Origin: Fidelibacterota bacterium UBA7301
GTDB taxonomy: Bacteria > Fidelibacterota > Marinisomatia > Marinisomatales > TCS55
Reading direction: 5' to 3'
Length of the DNA: 57,623 nt
Assembly (NCBI GenBank): GCA_002471845.1
Contig: DKQT01000009.1
Span: forward strand, 1 to 57,623
The notes under the pieces are model-generated. The model was not told the origin of the DNA, did not search any database, and saw nothing but the letters and a program-made list of their open reading frames with translations. The position numbers and the translations under genes are program-made. This document shows, one piece after another, positions 50,627-57,623 of this stretch (position 1 is its first letter; the number at the start of each line of letters is the position of its first letter).

Positions 50627-50642
50627 TGTGATCGCCGTCACG
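50627..50642. promoter_or_regulatory. CRP/FNR-family operator-like palindrome
   Basis: TGTGATCGCCGTCACG: TGTGA-N6-TCAC(G), with TTT-GA and GA-AA flanks, close to the CRP half-site pattern TGTGA-N6-TCACA. It is 21 nt before the aldolase ATG and just upstream of the TATAAT at 50653. No regulator gene is seen in the window. Confidence 0.5.
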
Positions 50643-50652
50643 AAACGGAAAG

Positions 50653-50658
50653 TATAAT
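50653..50658 (+). promoter_or_regulatory. Perfect TATAAT immediately before a start codon
   Basis: The -10 consensus ends 4 nt before ATG 50663. Transcription would start at or inside the start codon, implying a leaderless mRNA, unless a further promoter lies upstream or translation starts later. Confidence 0.4.
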
Positions 50659-50662
50659 TCTC

Positions 50663-51577
50663 ATGAATCATTTAAAGGGTGTATGGGTACCGGTGTTGTC
50701 ACCGATGGAGGCCGATTTATCTTTGGACAGAATCCGCTTTTTTGACCATTTACAATGGTTGTTTGATCATGGTATTGATGGAGTAGTTTTGTTTGGGACC
50801 AACAGCGAAGCCACCTCATTTTCAGTGGTTGAACGAATAGAATTACTGGATTGGGTCTTGGCCCGGAATATCCCGAATGAAAAGGTCATGGTTGGCACCG
50901 GGTGCAGCGCCCTGACGGATACCACGGCCTTGAGTCAGCATGCCGTTTCCTTAGGATACTTCAATCATTTGATTTTGCCGCCCTTTTATTACAAGAATCC
51001 GACTCAAGAAGGATTGATGGATTATTTTAGTGCCGTGATCCGGAATGTGAATGATGATCGGTTAAGAATCTACCTGTACAATTTTCCCCAGCTATCGGGC
51101 ATCAATATTGAGCCCGGATTAGCGGCTGCCCTTAATGAAGAATTTCCCGAACAAATAGCAGGATATAAAGACAGCTCCGGCAATTGGGAGAATACCATGG
51201 CGGTGATGGAGCAATGTCCCGGTATAATCATGTTTCCAAGTTCGGAAGCATTTCTCTTAAAGATTTTGAAAGCCGGCGGGGCGGGGGTGATCAGCGGTAC
51301 GGCCAATGTAAATCCCAAACGGATAAAGCAGACCTATGAAGCTTATTTTTCTGACCGTAGTAATGCTGAAGTTTTTCAGGCAGAGATTAAAACTTTCCGG
51401 CTGGCTGTTCAGAAATATCCCTTGGTTGGAGCCTTGAAGAGTCTAATAATACATTATAGAAAGGATGGTGGATGGCAATATTTAAGGCCTCCGCTTACAC
51501 TGTTATCATCTTCAGATTTTGATACATTGTTGAATGAAGTCAAATCTTTAAAATTTACTTTGGCTGATGAGTCCTAA
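50663..51577 (+). CDS. DapA/N-acetylneuraminate lyase-family aldolase
   Basis: 304-aa TIM-barrel class I aldolase. GVVLFGTNSEATSFSVVERIELL is the pyruvate-binding region (GTTGE in DapA, here GTNSE); YLYNFPQLSG holds the Tyr; the Schiff-base Lys is in GYKDSSGNW near residue 168; GVISGTANVNP follows. The altered GTNSE and isolated position (no lysine genes) suggest a sugar-acid or other 2-oxo-acid aldolase rather than true dihydrodipicolinate synthase. Has its own candidate promoter and operator and a following 318-bp gap, so it is a single-gene unit. Confidence 0.85.
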   Translation: MNHLKGVWVPVLSPMEADLSLDRIRFFDHLQWLFDHGIDGVVLFGTNSEATSFSVVERIELLDWVLARNIPNEKVMVGTGCSALTDTTALSQHAVSLGYFNHLILPPFYYKNPTQEGLMDYFSAVIRNVNDDRLRIYLYNFPQLSGINIEPGLAAALNEEFPEQIAGYKDSSGNWENTMAVMEQCPGIIMFPSSEAFLLKILKAGGAGVISGTANVNPKRIKQTYEAYFSDRSNAEVFQAEIKTFRLAVQKYPLVGALKSLIIHYRKDGGWQYLRPPLTLLSSSDFDTLLNEVKSLKFTLADES

Positions 51578-51598
51578 AGGGGTTGAACAAGTTCTACA

Positions 51599-51693
51599 TA
51601 ACACACCCCCCTGCCTAAAGGCAGGACTCCTCGGTAGAGGGGAATTTAGCTAGTCGCAAAAATTAACAGTTTCCTCTTGAGAGGGGTGTGTTA
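51599..51693. repeat. 95-bp terminal-inverted-repeat element (MITE-like)
   Basis: Ends TAACACACCCC (51599-51609) and GGGGTGTGTTA (51683-51693) are perfect 11-bp inverted repeats. Inside are CCTGCCT-AA-AGGCAGG (51610-51625) and CCTCT-TG-AGAGG (51673-51684). No ORF. Looks like a non-autonomous palindromic element. Confidence 0.6.
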
Positions 51694-51712
51694 AAAAATT
51701 CCCGATAGGAAT

Positions 51713-51805
51713 GAAATGATGAACTATGTTAATCATTTCTAAAAAATCGTCGGCTCCAAGTTTTAACCATAGCGCAGCAATTCATTCCATTCATTGTTGC
51801 AATCC
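51713..51805 (-). repeat. Double palindromic intergenic element, copy 2
   Basis: GAAATGAT-N11-ATCATTTC (51713-51739), identical in arms and spacer length to 7393-7419, and GCAGCAAT-N11-ATTGTTGC (51774-51800), which with its AATCC flank is 12 of 13 identical to the reverse complement of 7348-7360. Order and strand are inverted relative to copy 1. Confidence 0.7.
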
Positions 51806-51895
51806 AAAAACAGCATAATTTTCGGAATTATTTTTATACATATTATCATTTATCCCTGCGGTTTCTAATGAGGATAACTTCGTAAATTCTAAGCT

Positions 51896-53188
51896 ATGAA
51901 AGTCCTTTCTGTCAATGAAAACAGTACCGGGGCCGAACTGGGCCTGAAACCGGGCGACAAAATCGAAGCAATCGACGGTTCTCGCGTCCTGGATATCATC
52001 GACTACCGCTTTAAAATGTCCGATGAAAATATCGTTCTGCGTGTACGCCGAAACGGTACCAGCCAGGAATATGATATTGAGAAAGATTATGACGATGATC
52101 TGGGCCTAGAATTCGAAGATTTCCGTATTCGAAAATGCGCCAACAACTGCATATTTTGTTTCGTAAATCAAAATCCACCCGGCATGCGGGATGCCATGTA
52201 TTTTCGAGATGGTGATTTCAGACTATCTTTCCTCCACGGACATTATATCACTTTAACCAATATGGGTTGGAAAGAATTGAAGCGTGTGGTGGACCAACGT
52301 CTATCGCCATTATATATATCGGTACATGTTACTCAGCTTGATAAACGATTGGAAATGTTTCTCTACTGCAAAGATGACCAGCTCTTAAGAAAATTTAAAT
52401 ATTTGACGGAAAACGGGATCGAACTCCATTCTCAGGTGGTACTTTGTCCCCATTGGAATGATGGTCAATTATTGGAACAAACCATTGGCGATATTCACGA
52501 ATTTGCGCCTATGGCGCGGTCGATATCCATTGTGCCGGCGGGATTGACCAAACACCGTGATGGACTACCATACATCGCACCGGTAACAGTAGAATATGCA
52601 GAACAGTTTGTACCCTATGCAGAACGTTTAGCGGATAAGTATACATTACCTGATGGGCGGAACTTTGTATTCTTGAGCGATGAATGGTTTTTAATTACAG
52701 GTCGTGATTTGCCGTCAATCGATTATTATGAAGAAACAGATCTATCCGAAAATGGGGTAGGGCAGGTACCCTTCTTTTGGGACCAATGGCAAACCGGCGT
52801 GGCCGAACTGTCCCCGAAGATTGATTCGACCAAACGGGTTACGGTTTGTACCGGCAAACTGATCGCGGACTGGTTTCAAGCCCATTGGATGCCCACCGTG
52901 ACCCATATTGACAACTTAACAGTGAACCATATGACCATCCGGAATGATTTTTACGGCGCCGAAGAGGTCACCGTATCGGGATTATTAGTGGGGCAGGATA
53001 TCATTGACCAACTTAAGGGGAAGGACCTGGGGGACATGGTGATTTTTTCGGATCGGATATTAAGTGAGACCGGCACGGTAACACTGGATGATATGAGTTT
53101 AGAACAAATCTCAGGAGCGGTAGGGACACCGGTGGTTGTGACGGATGATACGCCGGAAGCTTTCTTTAATCTATTATTTTCTGATTAA
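51896..53188 (+). CDS. DUF512 protein with PDZ and radical-SAM-like Fe-S motif
   Basis: 430 aa. Residues 1-60 form a PDZ-like domain (VNENSTGAELGLKPGDKIEAIDGSRVLDIIDYRF). A Cys cluster CANNCIFCFVNQNPPGMRD (from about residue 81) is the CxxxCxxC-type radical-SAM signature, followed by SFLHGHYITLTNM and a C-terminal DUF512 domain (VCTGKLIADW, TVSGLLVGQDIIDQLKG, DDMSLEQISG). The family is widespread in Firmicutes and others; its reaction is not known to me. It often lies next to der, as here, where der follows after a 114-bp gap. Confidence 0.88.
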   Translation: MKVLSVNENSTGAELGLKPGDKIEAIDGSRVLDIIDYRFKMSDENIVLRVRRNGTSQEYDIEKDYDDDLGLEFEDFRIRKCANNCIFCFVNQNPPGMRDAMYFRDGDFRLSFLHGHYITLTNMGWKELKRVVDQRLSPLYISVHVTQLDKRLEMFLYCKDDQLLRKFKYLTENGIELHSQVVLCPHWNDGQLLEQTIGDIHEFAPMARSISIVPAGLTKHRDGLPYIAPVTVEYAEQFVPYAERLADKYTLPDGRNFVFLSDEWFLITGRDLPSIDYYEETDLSENGVGQVPFFWDQWQTGVAELSPKIDSTKRVTVCTGKLIADWFQAHWMPTVTHIDNLTVNHMTIRNDFYGAEEVTVSGLLVGQDIIDQLKGKDLGDMVIFSDRILSETGTVTLDDMSLEQISGAVGTPVVVTDDTPEAFFNLLFSD

Positions 53189-53189
53189 T

Positions 53190-53237
53190 GTCGATTTAAG
53201 CATTAACAAGTTAATGCAATCCAAAAAGTTTTATTAG
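53190..53237 (+). repeat. GCATTAAC palindromic element, copy 2
   Basis: GTCGATTTAA, then GCATTAAC-AA-GTTAATGC (53200-53217), then AATCCAAAAAGTTTTATTAG. Homologous to the minus strand of 26811-26859. The 13-mer TGCAATCCAAAAA (53215-53227) also occurs at 51798-51810, linking this family to the double-palindrome element. Confidence 0.6.
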
Positions 53238-53302
53238 ATGATGAACTCTAAAAAAATAAAAGAATACAAATGCGGAAATCCGTATCGAGGAAAGACTGAC
53301 CT

Positions 53303-54619
53303 ATGGCGAATCCTGTAATTGCAATTGTGGGCCGGCCCAACGTGGGGAAATCCACCTTCTTCAATCGCGTCCTTAAACAAAAGAAAGCCATCGTGGATGC
53401 CCAGGAAGGGATCACCCGTGATCGCATCTACGGCGAAATGGATTGGGTGGGGCATCATCTTACATTTATTGACACCGGTGGATACATTCCGGAAGATGTG
53501 GATATTTTCAACAGTGCTGTACGAAAACAGGCGCAAGCTGCCATAGCGGAAGCAGACCTGATTCTCTTTATGGTGGATGGCCGAGAAGACCCCACCGCGT
53601 CGGACAAAACATTGGCCCAGTTCGTAAGAGAGTCCGGGAAAAAAGCCATTATGGTGGTAAATAAGTGCGATGACCTTGAATCGGATGTCCAGGTCCACGG
53701 CTTCCACGAATTAGCCATTGATTCTATTCACCCTGTCTCCGCACTTACAGGGCGACTCTCCGGGGACCTGTTGGACCTAATCCTGGAGCAGTTGAATCTG
53801 GAAGGGGTAAAACCACAGGAGAAAACAGAAGAAGGAATGCGCCTGGCGATCGTAGGGATGCCCAACGTGGGAAAATCATCTCTGACCAATGCTCTGCTTC
53901 AGAAAGAACAAACTATTGTGACTCCCATTGCCGGAACAACAAGGGATTCCATAGACTCCTTTTTAAAATATTACGGCAAGACCATCACCCTGGTTGATAC
54001 AGCGGGACTGCGGAAGCGAAGCAAGGTAAGTGACAGTATCGAATTCTATTCCAACGTGCGGACTCAGCGGGCGATCCTGAATTCGGATGTGTCCCTGGTC
54101 CTCATTGACGCGGAGAAGGGTTTCAGCAAACAGGATAAATCCATTGTGGATTATGTGATCAAAAAAGGAAAAGGTTTAGTTTTTATAGTGAATAAGTGGG
54201 ATTTGGTTGCAAAGGAATCTCACACCATGAAAGAATTCACGGATGAGATTGCCTACCAATTCAAAGCCTTGGCCCATTATCCGATCCTGTTTATTTCGGC
54301 CTTCACTAAGCAGCGGGTATCCAAAGTGCTGGGTGTGGCCCAGAAGGTTTACGAAGCGCGCCAGAATACTATAGCTACATCGGACCTCAATAAATTTCTG
54401 CAAGACCTATTAAACCAGCAATCCCCGCCCGCCACCCAAGGGAAAGCGATCAACCTGAAATATATGACCCAGGTGAACACAGGACCTCATCTGTTTGTGA
54501 TTTTTACCAACTATCCGAAACTCGTGGTTCAAAGCTATAAGCGATTCATTGATAATCAATTAAGGGAAAAATTTGATCTATTGGGGGTGCCCATTAGAAT
54601 TTCATTTCGTAAAAAATGA
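53303..54619 (+). CDS. der: Ribosome biogenesis GTPase Der (EngA)
   Basis: Tandem-GTPase for 50S assembly. First G domain: GRPNVGKSTFFNRV (residues 9-22), DTGGY, NKCD. Second G domain: GMPNVGKSSLTNALL (about 190), TPIAGTTRDSID, DTAGLRKR, NKWDL. A C-terminal KH-like domain (NLKYMTQVNTGPHLFVIFTNYPKLVVQSYKRFIDNQLREKF) completes 438 aa. Start ATG 53303 with GAGGAAAG upstream. Confidence 0.97.
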   Translation: MANPVIAIVGRPNVGKSTFFNRVLKQKKAIVDAQEGITRDRIYGEMDWVGHHLTFIDTGGYIPEDVDIFNSAVRKQAQAAIAEADLILFMVDGREDPTASDKTLAQFVRESGKKAIMVVNKCDDLESDVQVHGFHELAIDSIHPVSALTGRLSGDLLDLILEQLNLEGVKPQEKTEEGMRLAIVGMPNVGKSSLTNALLQKEQTIVTPIAGTTRDSIDSFLKYYGKTITLVDTAGLRKRSKVSDSIEFYSNVRTQRAILNSDVSLVLIDAEKGFSKQDKSIVDYVIKKGKGLVFIVNKWDLVAKESHTMKEFTDEIAYQFKALAHYPILFISAFTKQRVSKVLGVAQKVYEARQNTIATSDLNKFLQDLLNQQSPPATQGKAINLKYMTQVNTGPHLFVIFTNYPKLVVQSYKRFIDNQLREKFDLLGVPIRISFRKK

Positions 54620-54621
54620 GA

Positions 54622-54693
54622 AAGCGAGCGCGAATCAAACCAAGGAGGGTATTGAGGTAAAAGGAGTTGGCAAGAAATAATCCGCGCCCGCTT
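54622..54693. repeat. Inverted repeat between der and the EEP gene
   Basis: AAGCGAGCGCG (54622-54632) pairs with CGCGCCCGCTT (54683-54693) at 10 of 11 positions with a 50-nt spacer. GC-rich arms in an otherwise ordinary 115-bp gap. Possibly the der 3' end. Confidence 0.35.
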
Positions 54694-54734
54694 AACCCTT
54701 TAGACCCCGGTTTTTTAAAAAGGTTCCCCTAAAA

Positions 54735-55703
54735 TTGAAAAAAATATTCAAAATTGTGACCTGGCTCACATTGAGCCTTTTATTACCATCCTGTTCCCAG
54801 GACACAGACCCCCTAGTGATTGGTTTCTGGAATGCAGAAAATCTTTTTGATACGGATGATGATCCCAATACCAATGATGACGAATTTGCCATCGGCGGCC
54901 GGAAGAACGTGACTTCTGAGATATATGAGTTGAAGATAAAAAATTCAGCGGAAGTATTGGCGGACCTGGACGCGGATGTGGTGGGCCTTTGCGAGGTAGA
55001 ACACAAGTGGGTGCTGGAGGATTTGGATAAGGCATACACTGATCGGGATTACGAGATCATCCATTATGAATCGCCGGACGAAAGGGGAATCGACAATGCT
55101 CTCATGTATGATCCGGCTAAACTGAAGGTGACTGTGAGTCGGCCCATTCCAAATAAATTACTGAGCGGTGACAAAACCCGAGATATCCTTTATGTGAAGG
55201 GAAAATACGCCGGGGAAACGATTCATATTTTTATTAACCATTGGCCATCCAACTATGGGGGTCGGATAAAGGCTATCCCGAAGCGGGCCGCCACGGCCCA
55301 ACTGATTGTACGGGAGGTTTCAGCTATCCTGGCGAAAGACACGGATGCGGAAATTATCCTATTAGGGGATTTTAACGAAGACCCTGATGAAATGAATGTC
55401 CAATCCTTAAAAGCGGTGGGCCTCACCAGTCTGATGGAACCCATGCTGGGGCAGCCCAAAAAAGGCACATATATTTATCGAGGCGAGGATCTATTCTATG
55501 ATCAGATCATTGTGCACGAAACCCTGAAGGACCAGAATGGATTAGGGATTGAACCGGAATCAGCCTATATCTTAGATCTGCCCAAGTATCGTCAGCAAGA
55601 GGGAAAATATGCCCATTATACATTCCGATTCTGGCTAGGGGATACCGTTTTCGGCGGTTATTCCGATCACCTGGCGGTACGGGTGAATATTGTTAAAAAA
55701 TAG
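54735..55703 (+). CDS. Endonuclease/exonuclease/phosphatase-family lipoprotein
   Basis: 322-aa secreted hydrolase of the EEP fold. TTG start (54735) gives a lipoprotein signal KKIFKIVTWLTLSLLLPSC (acylated Cys near residue 20). Fold motifs: IGFWNAENLFD (Asn/Glu metal site), DVVGLCEVEH, INHWPSNYGG, IILLGDFNEDPDEM and GGYSDHLAVRV (catalytic Asp-His). Could be an extracellular nuclease or phosphodiesterase used for phosphate or DNA scavenging. The substrate is not identifiable. Confidence 0.87.
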   Translation: MKKIFKIVTWLTLSLLLPSCSQDTDPLVIGFWNAENLFDTDDDPNTNDDEFAIGGRKNVTSEIYELKIKNSAEVLADLDADVVGLCEVEHKWVLEDLDKAYTDRDYEIIHYESPDERGIDNALMYDPAKLKVTVSRPIPNKLLSGDKTRDILYVKGKYAGETIHIFINHWPSNYGGRIKAIPKRAATAQLIVREVSAILAKDTDAEIILLGDFNEDPDEMNVQSLKAVGLTSLMEPMLGQPKKGTYIYRGEDLFYDQIIVHETLKDQNGLGIEPESAYILDLPKYRQQEGKYAHYTFRFWLGDTVFGGYSDHLAVRVNIVKK

Positions 55704-55785
55704 GGTTGGCAGTCGCAGGAAAATCTCCTAATTTTGCCGGCCTTCAATCGAAAGATTTGGCGTTTTTCAACAAAAGAATTCATGA

Positions 55786-55859
<74 letters not shown>

Positions 55860-55861
55860 CG

Positions 55862-55900
55862 ATAAATCAAAAGGTCCTGAAAGGGGCCTTTTTGATTTAT
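55862..55900 (+). terminator. Stem-loop after tRNA-fMet
   Basis: ATAAATCAAAAGG (55862-55874) pairs with CCTTTTTGATTTAT (55887-55900, one bulged T), with an inner AGGTCC/GGGCCT. Ends with G-run rather than U-run, so it may be a terminator or simply a structured spacer. Confidence 0.5.
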
Positions 55901-56008
55901 GGGGGTTAAGGATGAGAACCTGTGTTCGAGCCGAAGTCCCGATAATATCGGGACGAAGACCGGTGAAATCGGCTGAAGGCCGATGAGTCAATCCTACCCC
56001 CGCTACCA
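55901..56008. other. Broken second copy of the tRNA-fMet 3' end
   Basis: AATCCTACCCCCGCTAC at 55990-56006 repeats 55844-55860 exactly and here is followed by A, so CCA is present (56006-56008). Before it lie a TTCGAG (55925-55930), the palindrome GTCCCGATAATATCGGGAC (55936-55954) and ATCGGC-TGAAG-GCCGAT (55968-55984), which separate the two halves of what would be a T-arm. No intact tRNA body is present. Probably a tRNA remnant interrupted by a palindromic insert, or an integration scar. Confidence 0.5.
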
Positions 56009-56014
56009 AGGAGA

Positions 56015-56048
56015 AACCCCCTATTTCTGACGAAGTAGGGGGTTTTTT
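56015..56048 (+). terminator. Rho-independent terminator after the tRNA region
   Basis: AACCCCCTA (56015-56023), 12-nt loop, TAGGGGGTT (56036-56044), T-run to 56048. Ends the tRNA-fMet unit and isolates the S9 peptidase gene. Confidence 0.88.
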
Positions 56049-56168
56049 GTTTATAAAAGAGACACCCACATTGGTATGTAGTTTTTTGTAAGTTACCTAC
56101 TGGTGTGTGGCCATCACCGGTTCAGACACTTGACTAATCAATTTTTTCCACAGTTATTGGAGGTTAAA

Positions 56169-57623
56169 ATGAAACAAAGATATGCAATGGGTTATCTGTG
56201 CTTTTTCTTAATAATGCCATTAATGGCAGGTGAGGATAATTTTGCGAGGAAAGCCAATTATCAATTAGCAGGCAGATTTGCACCCTATAAAATTAAAAAG
56301 CTTATGTACAGTACATCTATAAATCCAAAATGGATTGAAGGGACAGAAAATTTTTGGTACGAATGGGAGACATCCGAAGGAAAAACATTTTATGTTGTTG
56401 ATCCAGTAAAGGGTAAAAAGGAACAAATATTTGACAACGATAAAATAGCCGCTGAATTAACCCGCATTACCCTTGATCCATGGGATGCGCAGCATCTACC
56501 TATAGAAAAAATAAAATTTATAGATCCAAACACCCTTCAGTTTGAGGTGAAATCTTCCCAGGATGAGGAAGAAAAAAAGGAAGAGGAGGATGAATTAGAG
56601 GAGGAAGACCAGGAAGAGGAGAAGGACCAGGAAGAGAAAAAGAAACCCAAGAAAATAACCTTCCATTTTGAATATGAAATTAAAACCCAAACATTAAGGG
56701 AATTAAAGGACTGGGAAGCACCGGACGAACATCCCAAATGGGCCAGCGTTTCACCAGACGGCAAGACGATTGTATTTGCCCGCAATCATAACCTCTATAT
56801 GATGAATTCTGAAAATTATAAAAAGATACTAGATGCCGGGCGAGGAAAGGATGAAAAGAAAGCCGAGAAAGCCATTGAGAAAGTATTAGTAAATGAAATC
56901 CAGTTAACACACGATGGAGAAAAACATTTCGGCTATGCCGTATTCGAACGGGGTGACACGGATGATGAGCGGGAAAAAAATAAGGACAAACGCAAACAGA
57001 CCAGAATTTATTGGGCTAAAGATTCCAAAAAGTTTGCCTTTATTCGCGCTGACCGGAGAAAGGGCAAAGAATTATGGGTAATTCATTCCGTGAAGAATAA
57101 ACGACCCAAACTGGAAACATATAAATATGATATGGCCGGTGATAAAGATGTGGCTCAATACGAAATTGGAATCTATGATTTGAATACCCAAAGTGTGTTA
57201 ATACCTGATATAAATAAATTTAAAGACCAGCGCGTTGGCATTTATTCCGGTCGGCAGTTCCGATATCCTGATAGTGACGAACCCAAAAGAACGGTATGGC
57301 TTGCTGAAGATTCAAAAAAACTGTATTTCTATCGACAGAGCCGTGATTTACATAAAGTGGATGTGTGTGTAGCTGATACAGAAACAGGTGATGTGAAAGT
57401 ACTTTTTGAAGAAAAATTGAACACCTATGTCGAACTGCAAAGGCTAGAACTGCTGAAGTCAGGTGATATGCTCTGGTGGTCCGAAAGGGACGGATGGGGA
57501 CATTTATATCATTATGGGAAAAATGGAAAACTAAAACAGCAAATTACTAGAGGCCCTTTTTCCGTCAGAAGGGTAATGGGGATCGATGAAAGCAAACAAA
57601 CCATCTACTTTATGGCTAATGGG
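56169..57623 (+). CDS. S9-family peptidase (DPP IV-like), 5' part
   Basis: 485 codons open to the window edge, so the C-terminal alpha/beta-hydrolase with the catalytic Ser is outside. Signal peptide MKQRYAMGYLCFFLIMPLMAG (cleavage near residue 21). The rest reads as the DPP IV N-terminal beta-propeller: WIEGTENFWYEWETSEGKTFYVVDP, HPKWASVSPDGKTIVFARNHNLYMMN, TRIYWAKDSKKFAFIRADRRKGKELWVI, YEIGIYDLNTQSV, LYHYGKNGKLKQQITRG. An unusual Glu/Lys-rich stretch lies at about residues 135-165. Strong RBS (GGAGG) before ATG 56169. Periplasmic or secreted dipeptidyl-peptidase role inferred. Confidence 0.85.
   Translation, partial: MKQRYAMGYLCFFLIMPLMAGEDNFARKANYQLAGRFAPYKIKKLMYSTSINPKWIEGTENFWYEWETSEGKTFYVVDPVKGKKEQIFDNDKIAAELTRITLDPWDAQHLPIEKIKFIDPNTLQFEVKSSQDEEEKKEEEDELEEEDQEEEKDQEEKKKPKKITFHFEYEIKTQTLRELKDWEAPDEHPKWASVSPDGKTIVFARNHNLYMMNSENYKKILDAGRGKDEKKAEKAIEKVLVNEIQLTHDGEKHFGYAVFERGDTDDEREKNKDKRKQTRIYWAKDSKKFAFIRADRRKGKELWVIHSVKNKRPKLETYKYDMAGDKDVAQYEIGIYDLNTQSVLIPDINKFKDQRVGIYSGRQFRYPDSDEPKRTVWLAEDSKKLYFYRQSRDLHKVDVCVADTETGDVKVLFEEKLNTYVELQRLELLKSGDMLWWSERDGWGHLYHYGKNGKLKQQITRGPFSVRRVMGIDESKQTIYFMANG

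Larger units (their letters stand above)
51578..51895. other. 318-bp intergenic region full of palindromes
   Basis: No gene seen. It contains a MITE-like inverted-repeat element (51599-51693), the second copy of the double-palindrome element (51713-51805) and about 85 bp of AT-rich leader before the DUF512 gene. Confidence 0.7.

Overview
The window is a dense, mostly plus-strand block of housekeeping genes from a Gram-negative (diderm) bacterium. Outer-membrane and LPS functions are present: a LolCDE set, a TamA/TamB-like pair, a BamD-like lipoprotein, GmhA, and several lipoproteins with clear lipoboxes. The gene mix (tilS-hpt-ftsH-folP-cdaA, efp-accB-accC, class II B12-dependent RNR, fused FtcD, DUF512 radical SAM protein, S9 peptidase) suggests a member of the FCB group. 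My best guess is candidate phylum Marinimicrobia (SAR406), but this is inference: there is no rRNA in the window to settle it.

Layout. 8-7335: eukaryote-type MTHFR, then tilS, hpt, ftsH, a terminator, folP and cdaA. 7428-13915: ZIP metal transporter, prfB (with its programmed frameshift), lysS, and the overlapping lolC-lolE-lolD genes. 13949-18505: clpC and dnaK. 18618-24799: tamB-like, tamA-like and a TPR lipoprotein, i.e. outer-membrane biogenesis. 24806-27880: MoxR ATPase, DUF58 protein and BatD-like lipoprotein, a reduced aerotolerance-type cluster. 27943-36429: efp, accB, accC, gcvH, gmhA, xer recombinase, M50 protease, a 42-codon membrane peptide gene, ftcD and mutL, many with overlapping stop/start codons. 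36426-37583: a 58-residue minus-strand ORF and miaA. 37747-40633: a PyrR-type attenuator followed by pyrR-pyrB-pyrC. 40712-44274: rplM-rpsI-rpsB-tsf-pyrH-frr, ending in a perfect 40-bp palindromic terminator shared with the convergent nrdJ (44362-46818, minus). 47180-57623: tRNA-Gly(CCC), CsgG-like lipoprotein, LtaS-like membrane phosphotransferase, DapA-family aldolase, DUF512 protein, der, an EEP-family lipoprotein, initiator tRNA-fMet and the 5' part of an S9 peptidase.

How the genes work together. One-carbon/folate metabolism recurs (MTHFR, FolP, FtcD, GcvH). Pyrimidine and nucleotide supply is represented by hpt, pyrR-B-C, pyrH and nrdJ. Translation (prfB, lysS, efp, ribosomal proteins, tsf, frr, tilS, miaA, two tRNAs) and envelope assembly make up most of the rest.

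I did not find a defence system, prophage, CRISPR array or obvious new multi-gene system. The most unusual material is (i) a bacterial MTHFR carrying the SAM-responsive regulatory domain of eukaryotic MTHFR, (ii) at least two related families of palindromic intergenic repeats present in inverted copies tens of kb apart, (iii) a pyr attenuator with three mutually exclusive stems, (iv) DnaA boxes upstream of the class II RNR gene, (v) two small coupled or isolated membrane-peptide ORFs, and (vi) a broken duplicate of the initiator-tRNA 3' end.
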